This document shows positions 38,609 to 47,622 of a stretch of 64,000 bases of DNA, one piece after another; position 1 is the first letter of the stretch, and every line of letters begins with the position of its first letter. Where the stretch lies: positions 1-64,000 of the forward strand of contig JAGRPI010000012.1 in the NCBI GenBank assembly GCA_019449635.1, written 5' to 3'. The notes beneath the pieces are model-generated. The model made no database searches, had not been told where the DNA came from, and saw only the letters and a program-made list of their open reading frames with translations. Source of the DNA: Candidatus Ferrigenium bremense. Lineage in GTDB: Bacteria > Pseudomonadota > Gammaproteobacteria > Burkholderiales > Gallionellaceae. The translations under genes and the position numbers were made by a program.

Positions 38609-40207
38609 ATGCAATTACGGATTACCGGATTATTCTTGGTCATTTTGTTATGCGCCATCTCGGCGTTATATGGCCAATTTCTGTGGAATCCCATCGTGTT
38701 CGACGATCTGCCGTTTTTTATGGTTAATGACGTTGGGCACCAGCCGGTGGATGATTACCGCTATGCGCCACTCGAGTTGCGCTCGCTGCCTTACGCCACG
38801 CTGGCGTGGGGGAAGGCGGCGTTCGGGCTGGATATGCTGCACTTCCGTATCGAAAACCTGTTGCTGCATGCGGCAACGACATTCTCCCTTTTCTTTTTGC
38901 TGACGCGGTTGTTCGATGCCATCTATGGTGCGCGCCCCGGTTCCTTGCTGAGCGCGCGCGCGCTGGCATTCTGTGCCGCACTGCTGTTCGCGCTGCATCC
39001 GGTGGCGGTCTACGCGGCGGGTTATCTGGTGCAGCGCACCATCGTCATGGCCACGCTGTTCGGCCTGCTGGCCATGCTGGCCTGGCTGCATGGCAGCGTC
39101 CGGCAAAAGCCGCTGTGGCTGTGGGCGAGCGTGCCGCTTTATTACCTGGCGGTGTTTTCCAAGGAGCACGCCATCATGCTGCCGGCGGTGCTGCTGGCGC
39201 TGACCGTGCTGTTGCATGACGATTGGCGGGCGAAGCTGCGTCAGCGCTGGGGTGTGTTCGTTGTGCTCGCCGTAGTTGCGTTGTTCGTGATCGCCGCCAA
39301 AAAAGGCGTGCTCGGCTCGGCCTATGAACCCAATGCTCCGGATATGCTGGATGCCGAGAGCAAGCTGAATTACCCGTTGAGTGTGCTGACGCAAGTGTGG
39401 CTATTCTTCAAGTATCTTGGCCTTTGGTTATTTCCCAATCCGGCGTGGATGTCGGTGGATATGCGCGAGCCTTTCGCGCAGTCGTTGTGGTCCCCTTATT
39501 TGCTTGCTTTCACAGGTTTTATCGCATGGGGTGCGGGCGCGGTATGGTTGCTGGTGAAGCGCGGCCGGTCCGGGCTGATTGGTTTTGCCATGCTGTTCCC
39601 GTGGCTGATGTTCATGACGGAGCTTTCTACGGTGCGTATCCAGGAGAATTTCGTGCTGTACCGCAGCTACCTGTGGGCGGTGGGGGCTTGCTGTTTGCTG
39701 CCGGTGTTGCTGGATAAGCTCGACAAACGCATTGCTTCGATCATCGTGGCCGCCGTGGCGCTGGCCATGTTCCCGGTTTCGATGGAAAGGCTCAGTTCAT
39801 TTGGCCATCCCTTGTTGCTGTGGAGGGACGCGGAAAAACTGGTCAAGGACCGGCCAGACCTGCCGGGGGCGTACCGCATCTACTACAACCGGGGAACCGA
39901 GCTGATCAAAATAGATGAATACGACTTGGCGATCAAAGATTTGACTCTGGCGATTGCGCTTTATCCGAACTGGCCTTTCTCTTACAACAATCTGGGATCA
40001 GCCTACATGAAGAAAAGCGATTGGCGTGCGGCGGCAGATGCTTTTACGCAGGCGATAGAGACCGCTAAAGCGAGAAAGCTGGGAACCAGCCCGAGGCCAT
40101 ATTACGGGCGCGCCTTGGCATATGAGGCAATGGGCGAAATTGGCAAGGCGAAGGAAGATTATCGAGTGACATGCCGCCTGGCCAAGAAGGGCTGCGAAAA
40201 ACTCTAG
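38609..40207 (+). CDS. Polytopic membrane protein with C-terminal TPRs (candidate glycosyltransferase-like)
   Basis: Multiple TM helices; FHPVAVYAAGYLVQRT-type motif; TPR tail LAIKDLTLAIALYPNWPFSYNNLGSAYMKKSDW; directly after the pilin. Confidence 0.7.
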   Translation: MQLRITGLFLVILLCAISALYGQFLWNPIVFDDLPFFMVNDVGHQPVDDYRYAPLELRSLPYATLAWGKAAFGLDMLHFRIENLLLHAATTFSLFFLLTRLFDAIYGARPGSLLSARALAFCAALLFALHPVAVYAAGYLVQRTIVMATLFGLLAMLAWLHGSVRQKPLWLWASVPLYYLAVFSKEHAIMLPAVLLALTVLLHDDWRAKLRQRWGVFVVLAVVALFVIAAKKGVLGSAYEPNAPDMLDAESKLNYPLSVLTQVWLFFKYLGLWLFPNPAWMSVDMREPFAQSLWSPYLLAFTGFIAWGAGAVWLLVKRGRSGLIGFAMLFPWLMFMTELSTVRIQENFVLYRSYLWAVGACCLLPVLLDKLDKRIASIIVAAVALAMFPVSMERLSSFGHPLLLWRDAEKLVKDRPDLPGAYRIYYNRGTELIKIDEYDLAIKDLTLAIALYPNWPFSYNNLGSAYMKKSDWRAAADAFTQAIETAKARKLGTSPRPYYGRALAYEAMGEIGKAKEDYRVTCRLAKKGCEKL

Positions 40208-40230
40208 CTCAAATAACGGCGTTGACGGGT

Positions 40231-41667
40231 TTATTGCCGATGCGCCCCGGCCATCTCCCTTAACTCCCGCAAGTCGCTTTCGATCACGGAGAGCTGGTAG
40301 AAGCTGCCGCCGGCCTGTTTCGCCAGTTCCAGCTGCTCGATCGCAGCAAACAGGTTGCCTTGCCAGGCATAGCCGTAAGCTTGCGCCTGGTGCTGTTCGA
40401 AGCGTTTGCCGAGCATGGCATAACTGCGCGCCTGCAGGTTGTACAGCATGGTGTCGCTGGGATGGCGGGTGAGCCGCTCGGTGAGCAATTTGACGGCGGT
40501 CTCCGCCTGCTTGCTGTTCAGCAGCAGATCGGCGTAGTCGTAAATCAGGGCGCGATGCTGCGGGAAGGTTTGCACGGCGGTGCGGTAGAAGGCCAGAGCG
40601 TCGGCATCGTTTTTCGCGGCACGGTTTACCCGTCCGGAAAGGGTTTCTATCATCGGATTGCGCCTGCCCATCGGGTCGTTCTGGGCTTGCCTGCGCAATG
40701 TCGCCAGTTCCTCTGTGGCGCGTCCGATGTCGTTGTTGCGCAGCAGAGAACTCACCAGCCCATAGCGCTGCGCGATCGGGTTACCATGTTTTTGCGCACC
40801 CAGCGCATCACTGAAATACGCGATGGCGTCCGGCGCGGCCTTTTGCAAGGCGATGAGTTTTGCGCGCACCAGCTGGAAATCCAGGCTGTCAGGGATCAGG
40901 CGGTAAGGCTGTTTCTGTACGCGGTTCCCGATGTCGGCGATGCGCTCGCTGGTGATCGGGTGGGTGCGCAGATAGCCCGGCATGTTCCCCTCCAGCAGGC
41001 GGGTGGCTCTTTGCAGCCGGTCCAGGAATTCCGGCATGGCGTGGATATTGAAGTTCGATTTCTGCAGGATATCCAGGCCGATGCGGTCCGCTTCCTGTTC
41101 GTGGGTGCGGGTGTAATCCAGTTGCTTCTGGATGGCGTGCGCCTGCATGCCGGCCAGCACCGCTTGCGAAGCCTGCGAGTTGTTGCGCGCGGCGAGAATG
41201 GCGATGGCGATCGCAGCCATCGAGGCCAGGCTGTCGTTTTGCTGTCCGGCTACCATGCGCGCCAGATGGTGTTGCGTGACGTGGGCGATTTCATGGCTGA
41301 GCACGGCAGCCAGTTCCGATTCGCCCTGCACGGTCAGCAGCAACCCGCTGTTCACGCCGATGAAGCCTCCCGGCAGGGCAAAGGCGTTGACGTTGTAATC
41401 ATCCAGCGCGAAAAATTCAAAGCCCAGGCTTGGCTCGGCGCTGTTTTCAACCAGCCTGTTGCCGAGCTGGTTGAGGTAATCATTGATTTCTGCATCGTCG
41501 AAGAATTGCTTGCTGGCACGGATCTGCATTACGCTTTGCTGGCCGATCTGGCGCTCTTGCAGCGGGGTCAGCACGGTTTGCGAGACATCGCCCAAGTCGG
41601 GCAGGCCATCGCTGACGGCGCAGGGTGAGAAGCACAGCAACGGCAGCAGCAGGGTCAGTTTTTTCAT
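40231..41667 (-). CDS. M48-family periplasmic metalloprotease with TPRs (BepA/YfgC-like)
   Basis: SELAAVLSHEIAHVTQHHLARM HExxH; signal peptide; TPR C-terminus. Confidence 0.92.
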   Translation of the reverse strand: MKKLTLLLPLLCFSPCAVSDGLPDLGDVSQTVLTPLQERQIGQQSVMQIRASKQFFDDAEINDYLNQLGNRLVENSAEPSLGFEFFALDDYNVNAFALPGGFIGVNSGLLLTVQGESELAAVLSHEIAHVTQHHLARMVAGQQNDSLASMAAIAIAILAARNNSQASQAVLAGMQAHAIQKQLDYTRTHEQEADRIGLDILQKSNFNIHAMPEFLDRLQRATRLLEGNMPGYLRTHPITSERIADIGNRVQKQPYRLIPDSLDFQLVRAKLIALQKAAPDAIAYFSDALGAQKHGNPIAQRYGLVSSLLRNNDIGRATEELATLRRQAQNDPMGRRNPMIETLSGRVNRAAKNDADALAFYRTAVQTFPQHRALIYDYADLLLNSKQAETAVKLLTERLTRHPSDTMLYNLQARSYAMLGKRFEQHQAQAYGYAWQGNLFAAIEQLELAKQAGGSFYQLSVIESDLRELREMAGAHRQ

Positions 41668-41734
41668 GATCGCTATGATAGTTGTTTTTGCTGCTGGTTC
41701 ACACTTTTAAGCACACTCGACTATTTTTCCCCGG

Positions 41735-41881
41735 CCACCCTAACCCCTCCCGGCCTCCCCTTGTCATAACCAGCGACTTGGCTATCGTTTTTTGATAGCT
41801 TAATCGAATGGCTAGTTGTTTTATCAGGGGAGGAGCCTTCGCTTCCCCCCGACAAGGGGGACTGAGAGGGTCTAAGGTGGA
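41735..41881. repeat. Composite repeat: family A palindrome interrupted by a family B hairpin
   Basis: ccaccctaacccctcccggcctccccttgtca-[taaccagcgacttggctatcgttttttgatagcttaatcgaatggctagttgttttatca]-ggggagg...gagagggtctaaggtgg. Confidence 0.8.
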
Positions 41882-41924
41882 CAGTGCGGCGCAAAATGCG
41901 CAGAATTGCGTCGTTTCAGGCAAG

Positions 41925-43232
41925 ATGACCCAAATGGACAAAATCGGCAAATATGAAATCACGCGCGAACTCGGCAGCGGGGCGACCAGTACCGTGTATC
42001 TGGCCACTGATACCTTCAGCAAGCAGCAGGTTGCCATCAAGCTGTTCGACCTGAAAAGCCTGCGCGATCCCAATAGCGCCAGGATCTACCGCAAGCTGCT
42101 GATGACGGAAGCTTCGCTGGCGGGCAAATTATCCCACCCGCATATTGTGAAGATCCTCGATGCGGTGATGGATGGCGATGTCAATTACATGGTGATGGAA
42201 TACATCGAGGGCAGCACCCTCGAGCAGTACGCCGAGGTGGACAACCTGTTGCCGATCAGCACGGTCGCGGAGATTACCTACAAATGCTGCAAGGCGCTCG
42301 AATATGCGCAGTACCAGGGCGTGATTCATCGCGATATCAAGCCGGCCAACATCCTCCTGCAGGGCGAAACCAATATCAAGATTTCAGATTTCGGCTCGGC
42401 GGCGATCCAGAACCAGCAAACCACCCAGGTCAGCGGGGTAGGTTCGCCGGCTTACATGTCGCCCGAGCAGGTCAAGGAATTGTCGCTGACGCACCAGACC
42501 GATATTTATTCATTGGGTGTGGTGATGTACAAATTGCTTACCGGCAAACTGCCGTTCGATGCGAGCAACAACTTCAGCATGATTTACCAGATCCTCAACA
42601 TCGAGCCACCGCCGCCCAGCACGTTCCGTCCCGAAATACCGCAGGAACTGGATGTGATCGTGCGGCGCGCGATGGAGAAGGATACGGCCAAACGCTATCA
42701 GACCTGGGATGAGTTTGCGCGCGATCTGGTCGGATTCTTCAGCCATGTCACGACGGCGCGGAAAGAGATTTTCGACACCGAAAAATTCGATACGCTGCGC
42801 AGCCTGGCGTTTTTCAGGAATTTCAGCGACGTGGAGCTTTGGGAGGTGTTGCGCATCAGCGAGTGGCGCAAGGTTCCCGAAGCCGAATATATTCTGCGCG
42901 ATGGCGAAAGCGGGCGCACTTTTTATATCTTGGCACAGGGTACGGTGCGTGTGGTCAAGCAGGGCAGGTTGCTGAGCCTGTTGCATCACGGCGACTGTTT
43001 CGGTGAAATGGCGCACCTTTTCGAGCATGAGTTCAAACGCAGTACCGACGTGGTCGCCAAGAGCGATGCGCTGCTGATCGAGATCAACCCCGATGTACTG
43101 GTGCGCGCCACGACCGGATGCCGCTTCCAGTTCGATGATGCGTTCCTGCGCATGCTGGTGAGGCGGCTGGCGGTGGCGAATAAACGAATCTCGCATTTGT
43201 TGGCGGACCAGGAACAAACGGAAAAGGAATAG
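41925..43232 (+). CDS. Ser/Thr protein kinase fused to a C-terminal cyclic-nucleotide-binding domain
   Basis: IGKYEITRELGSGATSTVYLATD...HRDIKPANILLQGETNIKISDFGSA; cNMP part ILRDGESGRTFYILAQGTVRVVKQGRLLSLLHHGDCFGEMAHL. Confidence 0.93.
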   Translation: MTQMDKIGKYEITRELGSGATSTVYLATDTFSKQQVAIKLFDLKSLRDPNSARIYRKLLMTEASLAGKLSHPHIVKILDAVMDGDVNYMVMEYIEGSTLEQYAEVDNLLPISTVAEITYKCCKALEYAQYQGVIHRDIKPANILLQGETNIKISDFGSAAIQNQQTTQVSGVGSPAYMSPEQVKELSLTHQTDIYSLGVVMYKLLTGKLPFDASNNFSMIYQILNIEPPPPSTFRPEIPQELDVIVRRAMEKDTAKRYQTWDEFARDLVGFFSHVTTARKEIFDTEKFDTLRSLAFFRNFSDVELWEVLRISEWRKVPEAEYILRDGESGRTFYILAQGTVRVVKQGRLLSLLHHGDCFGEMAHLFEHEFKRSTDVVAKSDALLIEINPDVLVRATTGCRFQFDDAFLRMLVRRLAVANKRISHLLADQEQTEKE

Positions 43233-43235
43233 GCA

Positions 43236-43337
43236 ATGTCAGGTTTCAGGAATATCAATGTTGCAGAGCTGGAAGCGAAGTTGCAGCGGGGCGGCATCGC
43301 GGCGCGGATGCAGGCCGGTTTGCCGGTGAGCGCGTGA
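43236..43337 (+). CDS. Small ORF (33 aa), possible rhodanese N-terminal remnant
   Basis: MSGFRNINVAELEAKLQRGGIAARMQAGLPVSA; TGATG overlap with the downstream tusA-like gene. Confidence 0.35.
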   Translation: MSGFRNINVAELEAKLQRGGIAARMQAGLPVSA

Positions 43338-43564
43338 TGGCATCCGATGTCGATCTGGACGTGCGGAAGTTGGCGTGCCCCTTGCCTATCCTGCGCGCCA
43401 AAAAATCCCTGTCGTCGATGAGCAGTGGGCAGATACTGAAGGTGGTGGCAACGGATGGGGGATCGCCCAATGATTTTGTCGATTTCTGCAGCAAGACCGG
43501 CAATGAGTTGCTTTCCTCGACCGAGGAAAACGGCGAATTCGTGTTCTTGATCCGCCGTCGCTAA
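43337..43564 (+). CDS. TusA/SirA-family sulfurtransferase
   Basis: DVDLDVRKLACPLPILRAKKSLSSMSSGQILKVVATD; CPxP motif. Confidence 0.92.
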   Translation: MASDVDLDVRKLACPLPILRAKKSLSSMSSGQILKVVATDGGSPNDFVDFCSKTGNELLSSTEENGEFVFLIRRR

Positions 43565-43667
43565 AACCCACCCCATCCCTCCCTTGTCAGGGAGGGTGCC
43601 TGGAGTAGGAATTCCGCTGCTCTGTTCCTCCCATGACAAGGGGAGGTTAGGAGGGGTTTGGGTTTAC
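43563..43667. repeat. Palindromic repeat family A between convergent tusA-like and valS genes
   Basis: taaaacccaccccatccctcccttgtcagggagg...cctcccatgacaaggggaggttaggaggggtttgggttta; both ends contribute TAA stops. Confidence 0.8.
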
Positions 43668-46657
43668 CCAAGCTTGCCGCGCTGTGCTTGCAATTGCCCC
43701 AGCGTCGCGCTGAAGTCCTCCATACGCTTGCGTTCCTGCTCCACCACGGCGGCGGGAGCGCGATCCACGAAGCTGGCATTCGACAGCTTGCCTTGCGCCT
43801 TGGCGATTTCGCCCTGCAGGCGCGCGATCTCCTTGTCCAGCCGCTCGCGTTCTGCCGCAACGTCGATTTCGATCTTGAGCATGAGGCGGAAATCACCGAC
43901 GATCTGCACCGGGGCATCGGAGTCTGGCAAGGCGCCTTCCGTAGCGGATATCTCGGAAAGCCTTGCCAGCGCGGCGAGATACGGGGCGTAGGCTTCGATC
44001 GCGTTCTTGTCGCCGGCGGCGGCCAGCGGCACCTTCAGCGCCGGAGAAAGGTTCATCTCGCCGCGCAGGCTGCGGCAGGCATTGACCATAGCCTTCAGCG
44101 TTGCCACCCACGCTTCGGATTTTTCGTCGCAGCGCGTCAAGTCGGCGCGCGGGTAGGCCTGCAGCATGACGGAAACCCCTCCCTCCGCCCTCCCCTTGTC
44201 ATAACCAGCGACTTGGCTATCGTCTTTTGATAGCCTAGTCGAATGGCTAGTTGTTTCATCAGGGGAGGGCGCACGGCCGGCGACCGGCGCGACCTTCTGC
44301 CAAAGTTCTTCGGTGATGAACGGGATCAGCGGGTGGGCGAGGCGCAGCACGGTTTCCAGCACGCGCACCAGCGTGCGCCGCGTGGCGCGCTGCCGCGCAA
44401 GGATTGAAGATTCGTCACGCGCAAGTGTGACATCGTTCGTCCCCTCGCCCGCTTGCGGGAGAGGGTTAGGGTGAGGGATGCTTAACTGCACCTTGGCGAG
44501 CTCCACGTACCAGTCGCAGTATTCGTCCCAGACGAATTCGTAGATCGCCTTGGCCAGCAGGTCGAAGCGGTAATCGGCGTAATGCCTCGCTACCTCGTCT
44601 TCGACGCGCTGCAGCCGGCTGACGATCCAGCGGTCGGCTGGCGAGAAATCAAGGTAGCCGCTGTTGCAGGTGTCCTTGCCGTGTTCTTCCAGGCCGCAGT
44701 CCTTGCCTTCGCAATTCATCATGACGAAGCGCGTGGCGTTCCACAGCTTGTTGCAGAAATTGCGATAGCCTTCGCAGCGCTGCATATCGAACTTGATGTC
44801 GCGTCCCGGCGAGGCGAGCGAAGCAAAGGTGAAGCGCAACGCGTCGGTGCCGAAGCCGGGGATGCCCTGTGGGAACTCCTTGCGCGTGCGCTTCTCGATC
44901 TGCTCCGCCTGCTTCGGGTTCATCAATCCGCTGGTGCGCTTCTTCACCAGTTCCTCGATGCCGATGCCGTCGATCAGGTCGATCGGGTCGAGCACGTTAC
45001 CCTTGGACTTGGACATCTTCTGTCCTTCCGCGTCGCGGATCAGGCCGTGCACATACACATCCCTGAACGGGATCTTGCCGGTGATGTGCCTGGTCATCAT
45101 CACCATGCGCGCCACCCAGAAGAAGATGATGTCGAAGCCGGTGACCAGTACCGAGGACGGCAGGTACAGGTCGAGCGCGGGGTTGGATTTCGCCGGATAG
45201 TCCGGCGTCCAGTCCAGTGTGGAGAACGGCCACAATGCGGAGGAGAACCAGGTGTCGAGCACGTCGTTGTCGCGGTCGAGTTGCCCGGCATAACCTGCCT
45301 TGTCCGCCAGGCGGCGCGCTTCGGCCTCGTCATGCGCGACGAACACTTCGCCGTTCACGCCGTACCACGCGGGGATCTGATGCCCCCACCACAGTTGCCG
45401 CGAGATGCACCAGTCCTGGATGTTGTTCAGCCACTGGTTATAGGTGTTGACCCAGTTCTCCGGGTGGAACCTGATCTCGCCGCTTGCGACGCATTCCAGC
45501 GCCTGTTCGGTGATGCTCTTGCCGCCGTTACCGGGCTTGCTCATCGCGACGAACCACTGGTCGGTGAGCATCGGCTCGATGATGACACCGGTGCGGTCGC
45601 CGCGCGGCACTTTCAATTTGTGTTTGTCGATCTTATCCAGCAACCCGGCGGCTTCGAGGTCGGCGACGATCTGCTTGCGCGCATCGAAACGGTCGAGGCC
45701 GCGATATTTTGCCGGTGCATGGTCGTTGATCTTGGCGTCCAGCGTGAGGATGGAGATCATCTCCAGCTTGTGCCGCTGCCCCACCGCGTAGTCGTTGAAG
45801 TCGTGCGCCGGCGTGACCTTCACGACGCCGGTGCCGAATTCCCTGTCCACATATTCGTCGGCGATGATCGGGATGTCGCGCTCGCACAGCGGCAACTTCA
45901 CTTGCTTGCCGATCAGGTGCTTATAACGTTCGTCGTTCGGATGCACCATCACCGCGACGTCGCCGAGCATGGTCTCGGGGCGGGTGGTCGCTACAGTGAG
46001 ATGAGTCAGGCCATGCACAGCATCCGGCTCGGCCAGCGGATAGCGGATGTGCCACATGAAACCGTCTTCCTCTTCCTGCACCACCTCGAGGTCGGAGACG
46101 GCGGTGTGCAGCTTGGGATCCCAGTTCACCAGCCGCTTGCCGCGATAGATCAGGCCTTCATTGAACAGGCGCACGAAGGTCTCGGTGACGGTCTTGTTCA
46201 AGCTGGGATCCATCGTGAAGCGCTCGCGCGACCAGTCGGGCGAGGTGCCTAGACGGCGCATCTGTTTCGTGATGGTGTTGCCGGAGTATTCCTTCCACTC
46301 CCAGACTTTTTCGATGAATTTCTCGCGGCCCAGGTCGTGGCGCGAGATGCCCTGTGCGTCGAGCTGGCGCTCGACGACGATCTGCGTGGCGATGCCCGCG
46401 TGGTCGGTGCCGGGCTGCCACAGCGTGTTATCGCCGCGCATGCGATGGTAGCGCGTCAGCGCGTCCATCAGCGTCTGGTTGAAGCCGTGCCCCATGTGCA
46501 GCGTGCCCGTGACGTTGGGCGGCGGCAGCAGGATGCAGAAGTTGTCGGTCTTGTCCGGATCGAGCCCGGCCTTGAAGTGGCCGGATTGTTCCCACTGGGG
46601 ATACCAGCGCGCTTCGATGTCTTTCGGTTCAAAACTTTTGGCGAGTTCCATATTCAT
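43664..46657 (-). CDS. valS: Valyl-tRNA synthetase
   Basis: [26 protein letters not shown]...[23 protein letters not shown]...[20 protein letters not shown]. Confidence 0.98.
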   Translation of the reverse strand: MNMELAKSFEPKDIEARWYPQWEQSGHFKAGLDPDKTDNFCILLPPPNVTGTLHMGHGFNQTLMDALTRYHRMRGDNTLWQPGTDHAGIATQIVVERQLDAQGISRHDLGREKFIEKVWEWKEYSGNTITKQMRRLGTSPDWSRERFTMDPSLNKTVTETFVRLFNEGLIYRGKRLVNWDPKLHTAVSDLEVVQEEEDGFMWHIRYPLAEPDAVHGLTHLTVATTRPETMLGDVAVMVHPNDERYKHLIGKQVKLPLCERDIPIIADEYVDREFGTGVVKVTPAHDFNDYAVGQRHKLEMISILTLDAKINDHAPAKYRGLDRFDARKQIVADLEAAGLLDKIDKHKLKVPRGDRTGVIIEPMLTDQWFVAMSKPGNGGKSITEQALECVASGEIRFHPENWVNTYNQWLNNIQDWCISRQLWWGHQIPAWYGVNGEVFVAHDEAEARRLADKAGYAGQLDRDNDVLDTWFSSALWPFSTLDWTPDYPAKSNPALDLYLPSSVLVTGFDIIFFWVARMVMMTRHITGKIPFRDVYVHGLIRDAEGQKMSKSKGNVLDPIDLIDGIGIEELVKKRTSGLMNPKQAEQIEKRTRKEFPQGIPGFGTDALRFTFASLASPGRDIKFDMQRCEGYRNFCNKLWNATRFVMMNCEGKDCGLEEHGKDTCNSGYLDFSPADRWIVSRLQRVEDEVARHYADYRFDLLAKAIYEFVWDEYCDWYVELAKVQLSIPHPNPLPQAGEGTNDVTLARDESSILARQRATRRTLVRVLETVLRLAHPLIPFITEELWQKVAPVAGRAPSPDETTSHSTRLSKDDSQVAGYDKGRAEGGVSVMLQAYPRADLTRCDEKSEAWVATLKAMVNACRSLRGEMNLSPALKVPLAAAGDKNAIEAYAPYLAALARLSEISATEGALPDSDAPVQIVGDFRLMLKIEIDVAAERERLDKEIARLQGEIAKAQGKLSNASFVDRAPAAVVEQERKRMEDFSATLGQLQAQRGKLG
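44178..44277. repeat. In-frame composite repeat inside valS (site 1)
   Basis: ccctccccttgtca-[taaccagcgacttggctatcgtcttttgatagcctagtcgaatggctagttgtttcatca]-ggggaggg; encodes [24 protein letters not shown] on the minus strand. Confidence 0.85.
44436..44480. repeat. In-frame repeat inside valS (site 2), CCTCGCCCGCTTGCGGGAGAGGGTTAGGGTGAGGG type
   Basis: cccctcgcccgcttgcgggagagggttagggtgaggg; encodes [12 protein letters not shown] on the minus strand. Confidence 0.8.
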
Positions 46658-46694
46658 GCTTGTTCGATTGAGGGTGCTGCGGAAAAGGGCGCGA

Positions 46695-47087
46695 TTATAG
46701 CCCGTGACGCGTCTTCAGCGCACCGCGCAGCAGTTCGGGCAATTCGGCTTTGAGGTCGCTGACCGCCTGCTCGACGGCTTGACGCTGCAGTTGTTCGAGA
46801 TGGAGGTTGAGTTTATGGATGAACACGGTTTCGAGGTGTGCTTCGACCTGCCGCAACAGCCGCTGTATTTCTTCCTCGTTTGAAGCGCATGATGCGGGAA
46901 TGACCGCTTCGGGAGCGGGAACTTCCCGGTCGGTGCCGGGCTGAGGCACGCTGGACGGTTCAGTCTGTCCTTCTGTGACGACCTCGGTGAGGGTCGGAAA
47001 GTCGTCCGGCGTATCTTCATCCGCAACCTGGGTCAGCAAGGGCAGGTTGTCCGGCAAGTCGCCGCTGGGCAATTTGATGGGAGTCAT
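46695..47087 (-). CDS. Hypothetical acidic protein between holC and valS
   Basis: [37 protein letters not shown]...; start overlaps the holC stop. Confidence 0.65.
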   Translation of the reverse strand: MTPIKLPSGDLPDNLPLLTQVADEDTPDDFPTLTEVVTEGQTEPSSVPQPGTDREVPAPEAVIPASCASNEEEIQRLLRQVEAHLETVFIHKLNLHLEQLQRQAVEQAVSDLKAELPELLRGALKTRHGL

Positions 47088-47509
47088 GGCGCTTTGGACA
47101 GGTCGATATGGCTCAACTCATAGCCGCGATCGCGATAGAACTTGAAACGTTCGCGCCCCAGGCGGCTGTCCTCGGCGTCGTGTCCGACGATCTCGATGAC
47201 GCGCTCGAAGCGGCTGAAGAACGGGACGCATTCGCCATGCAGGCTGATCAGCAGGTCGTAATGGGGGAAACTGTCGTTGCCGCCGTTCAACACGACGGGC
47301 CATTGTGCCGCATCTTCAGCATCGCTGCGGCAATGCGGGATAAACGCCATGGCAGGATAGTGCCAGAGCAGTCTGTCCAGCGCCTCGGCAGTCGCCGCAT
47401 CCGGCGTGCTGAGCGCCACGCGCACGCCGTGCTGCATGGCCTTGTGGCTCAACTGGCAGGCGGTGCGCAGCTTGTCGGTGGAGCCGGTGTAGAAATCGAC
47501 TTTAGTCAT
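47084..47509 (-). CDS. holC: DNA polymerase III chi subunit
   Basis: TKVDFYTGSTDKLRTACQLSHKAMQHGVRVALSTPDAATAEALDRLLW; pepA-holC-valS synteny. Confidence 0.9.
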   Translation of the reverse strand: MTKVDFYTGSTDKLRTACQLSHKAMQHGVRVALSTPDAATAEALDRLLWHYPAMAFIPHCRSDAEDAAQWPVVLNGGNDSFPHYDLLISLHGECVPFFSRFERVIEIVGHDAEDSRLGRERFKFYRDRGYELSHIDLSKAP

Positions 47510-47522
47510 GATGAAAAATCAT

Positions 47523-47622
47523 TCAGCCACGGATGCACACGGATAAACACTGATTAAGGCAAAACCAAATTTGGGGTGCATGGTTTCATCCGTGAATATC
47601 CGTGTTAATCCGTGGCTAATTC
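47523..47622. repeat. Inverted-repeat element family D
   Basis: tcagccacggatgcacacggataaacactga...ttcatccgtgaatatccgtgttaatccgtggctaa. Confidence 0.75.

Noticed and set aside
44582-46252. 556-aa plus-strand ORF
   Set aside because: Antisense to valS, no recognisable domain.
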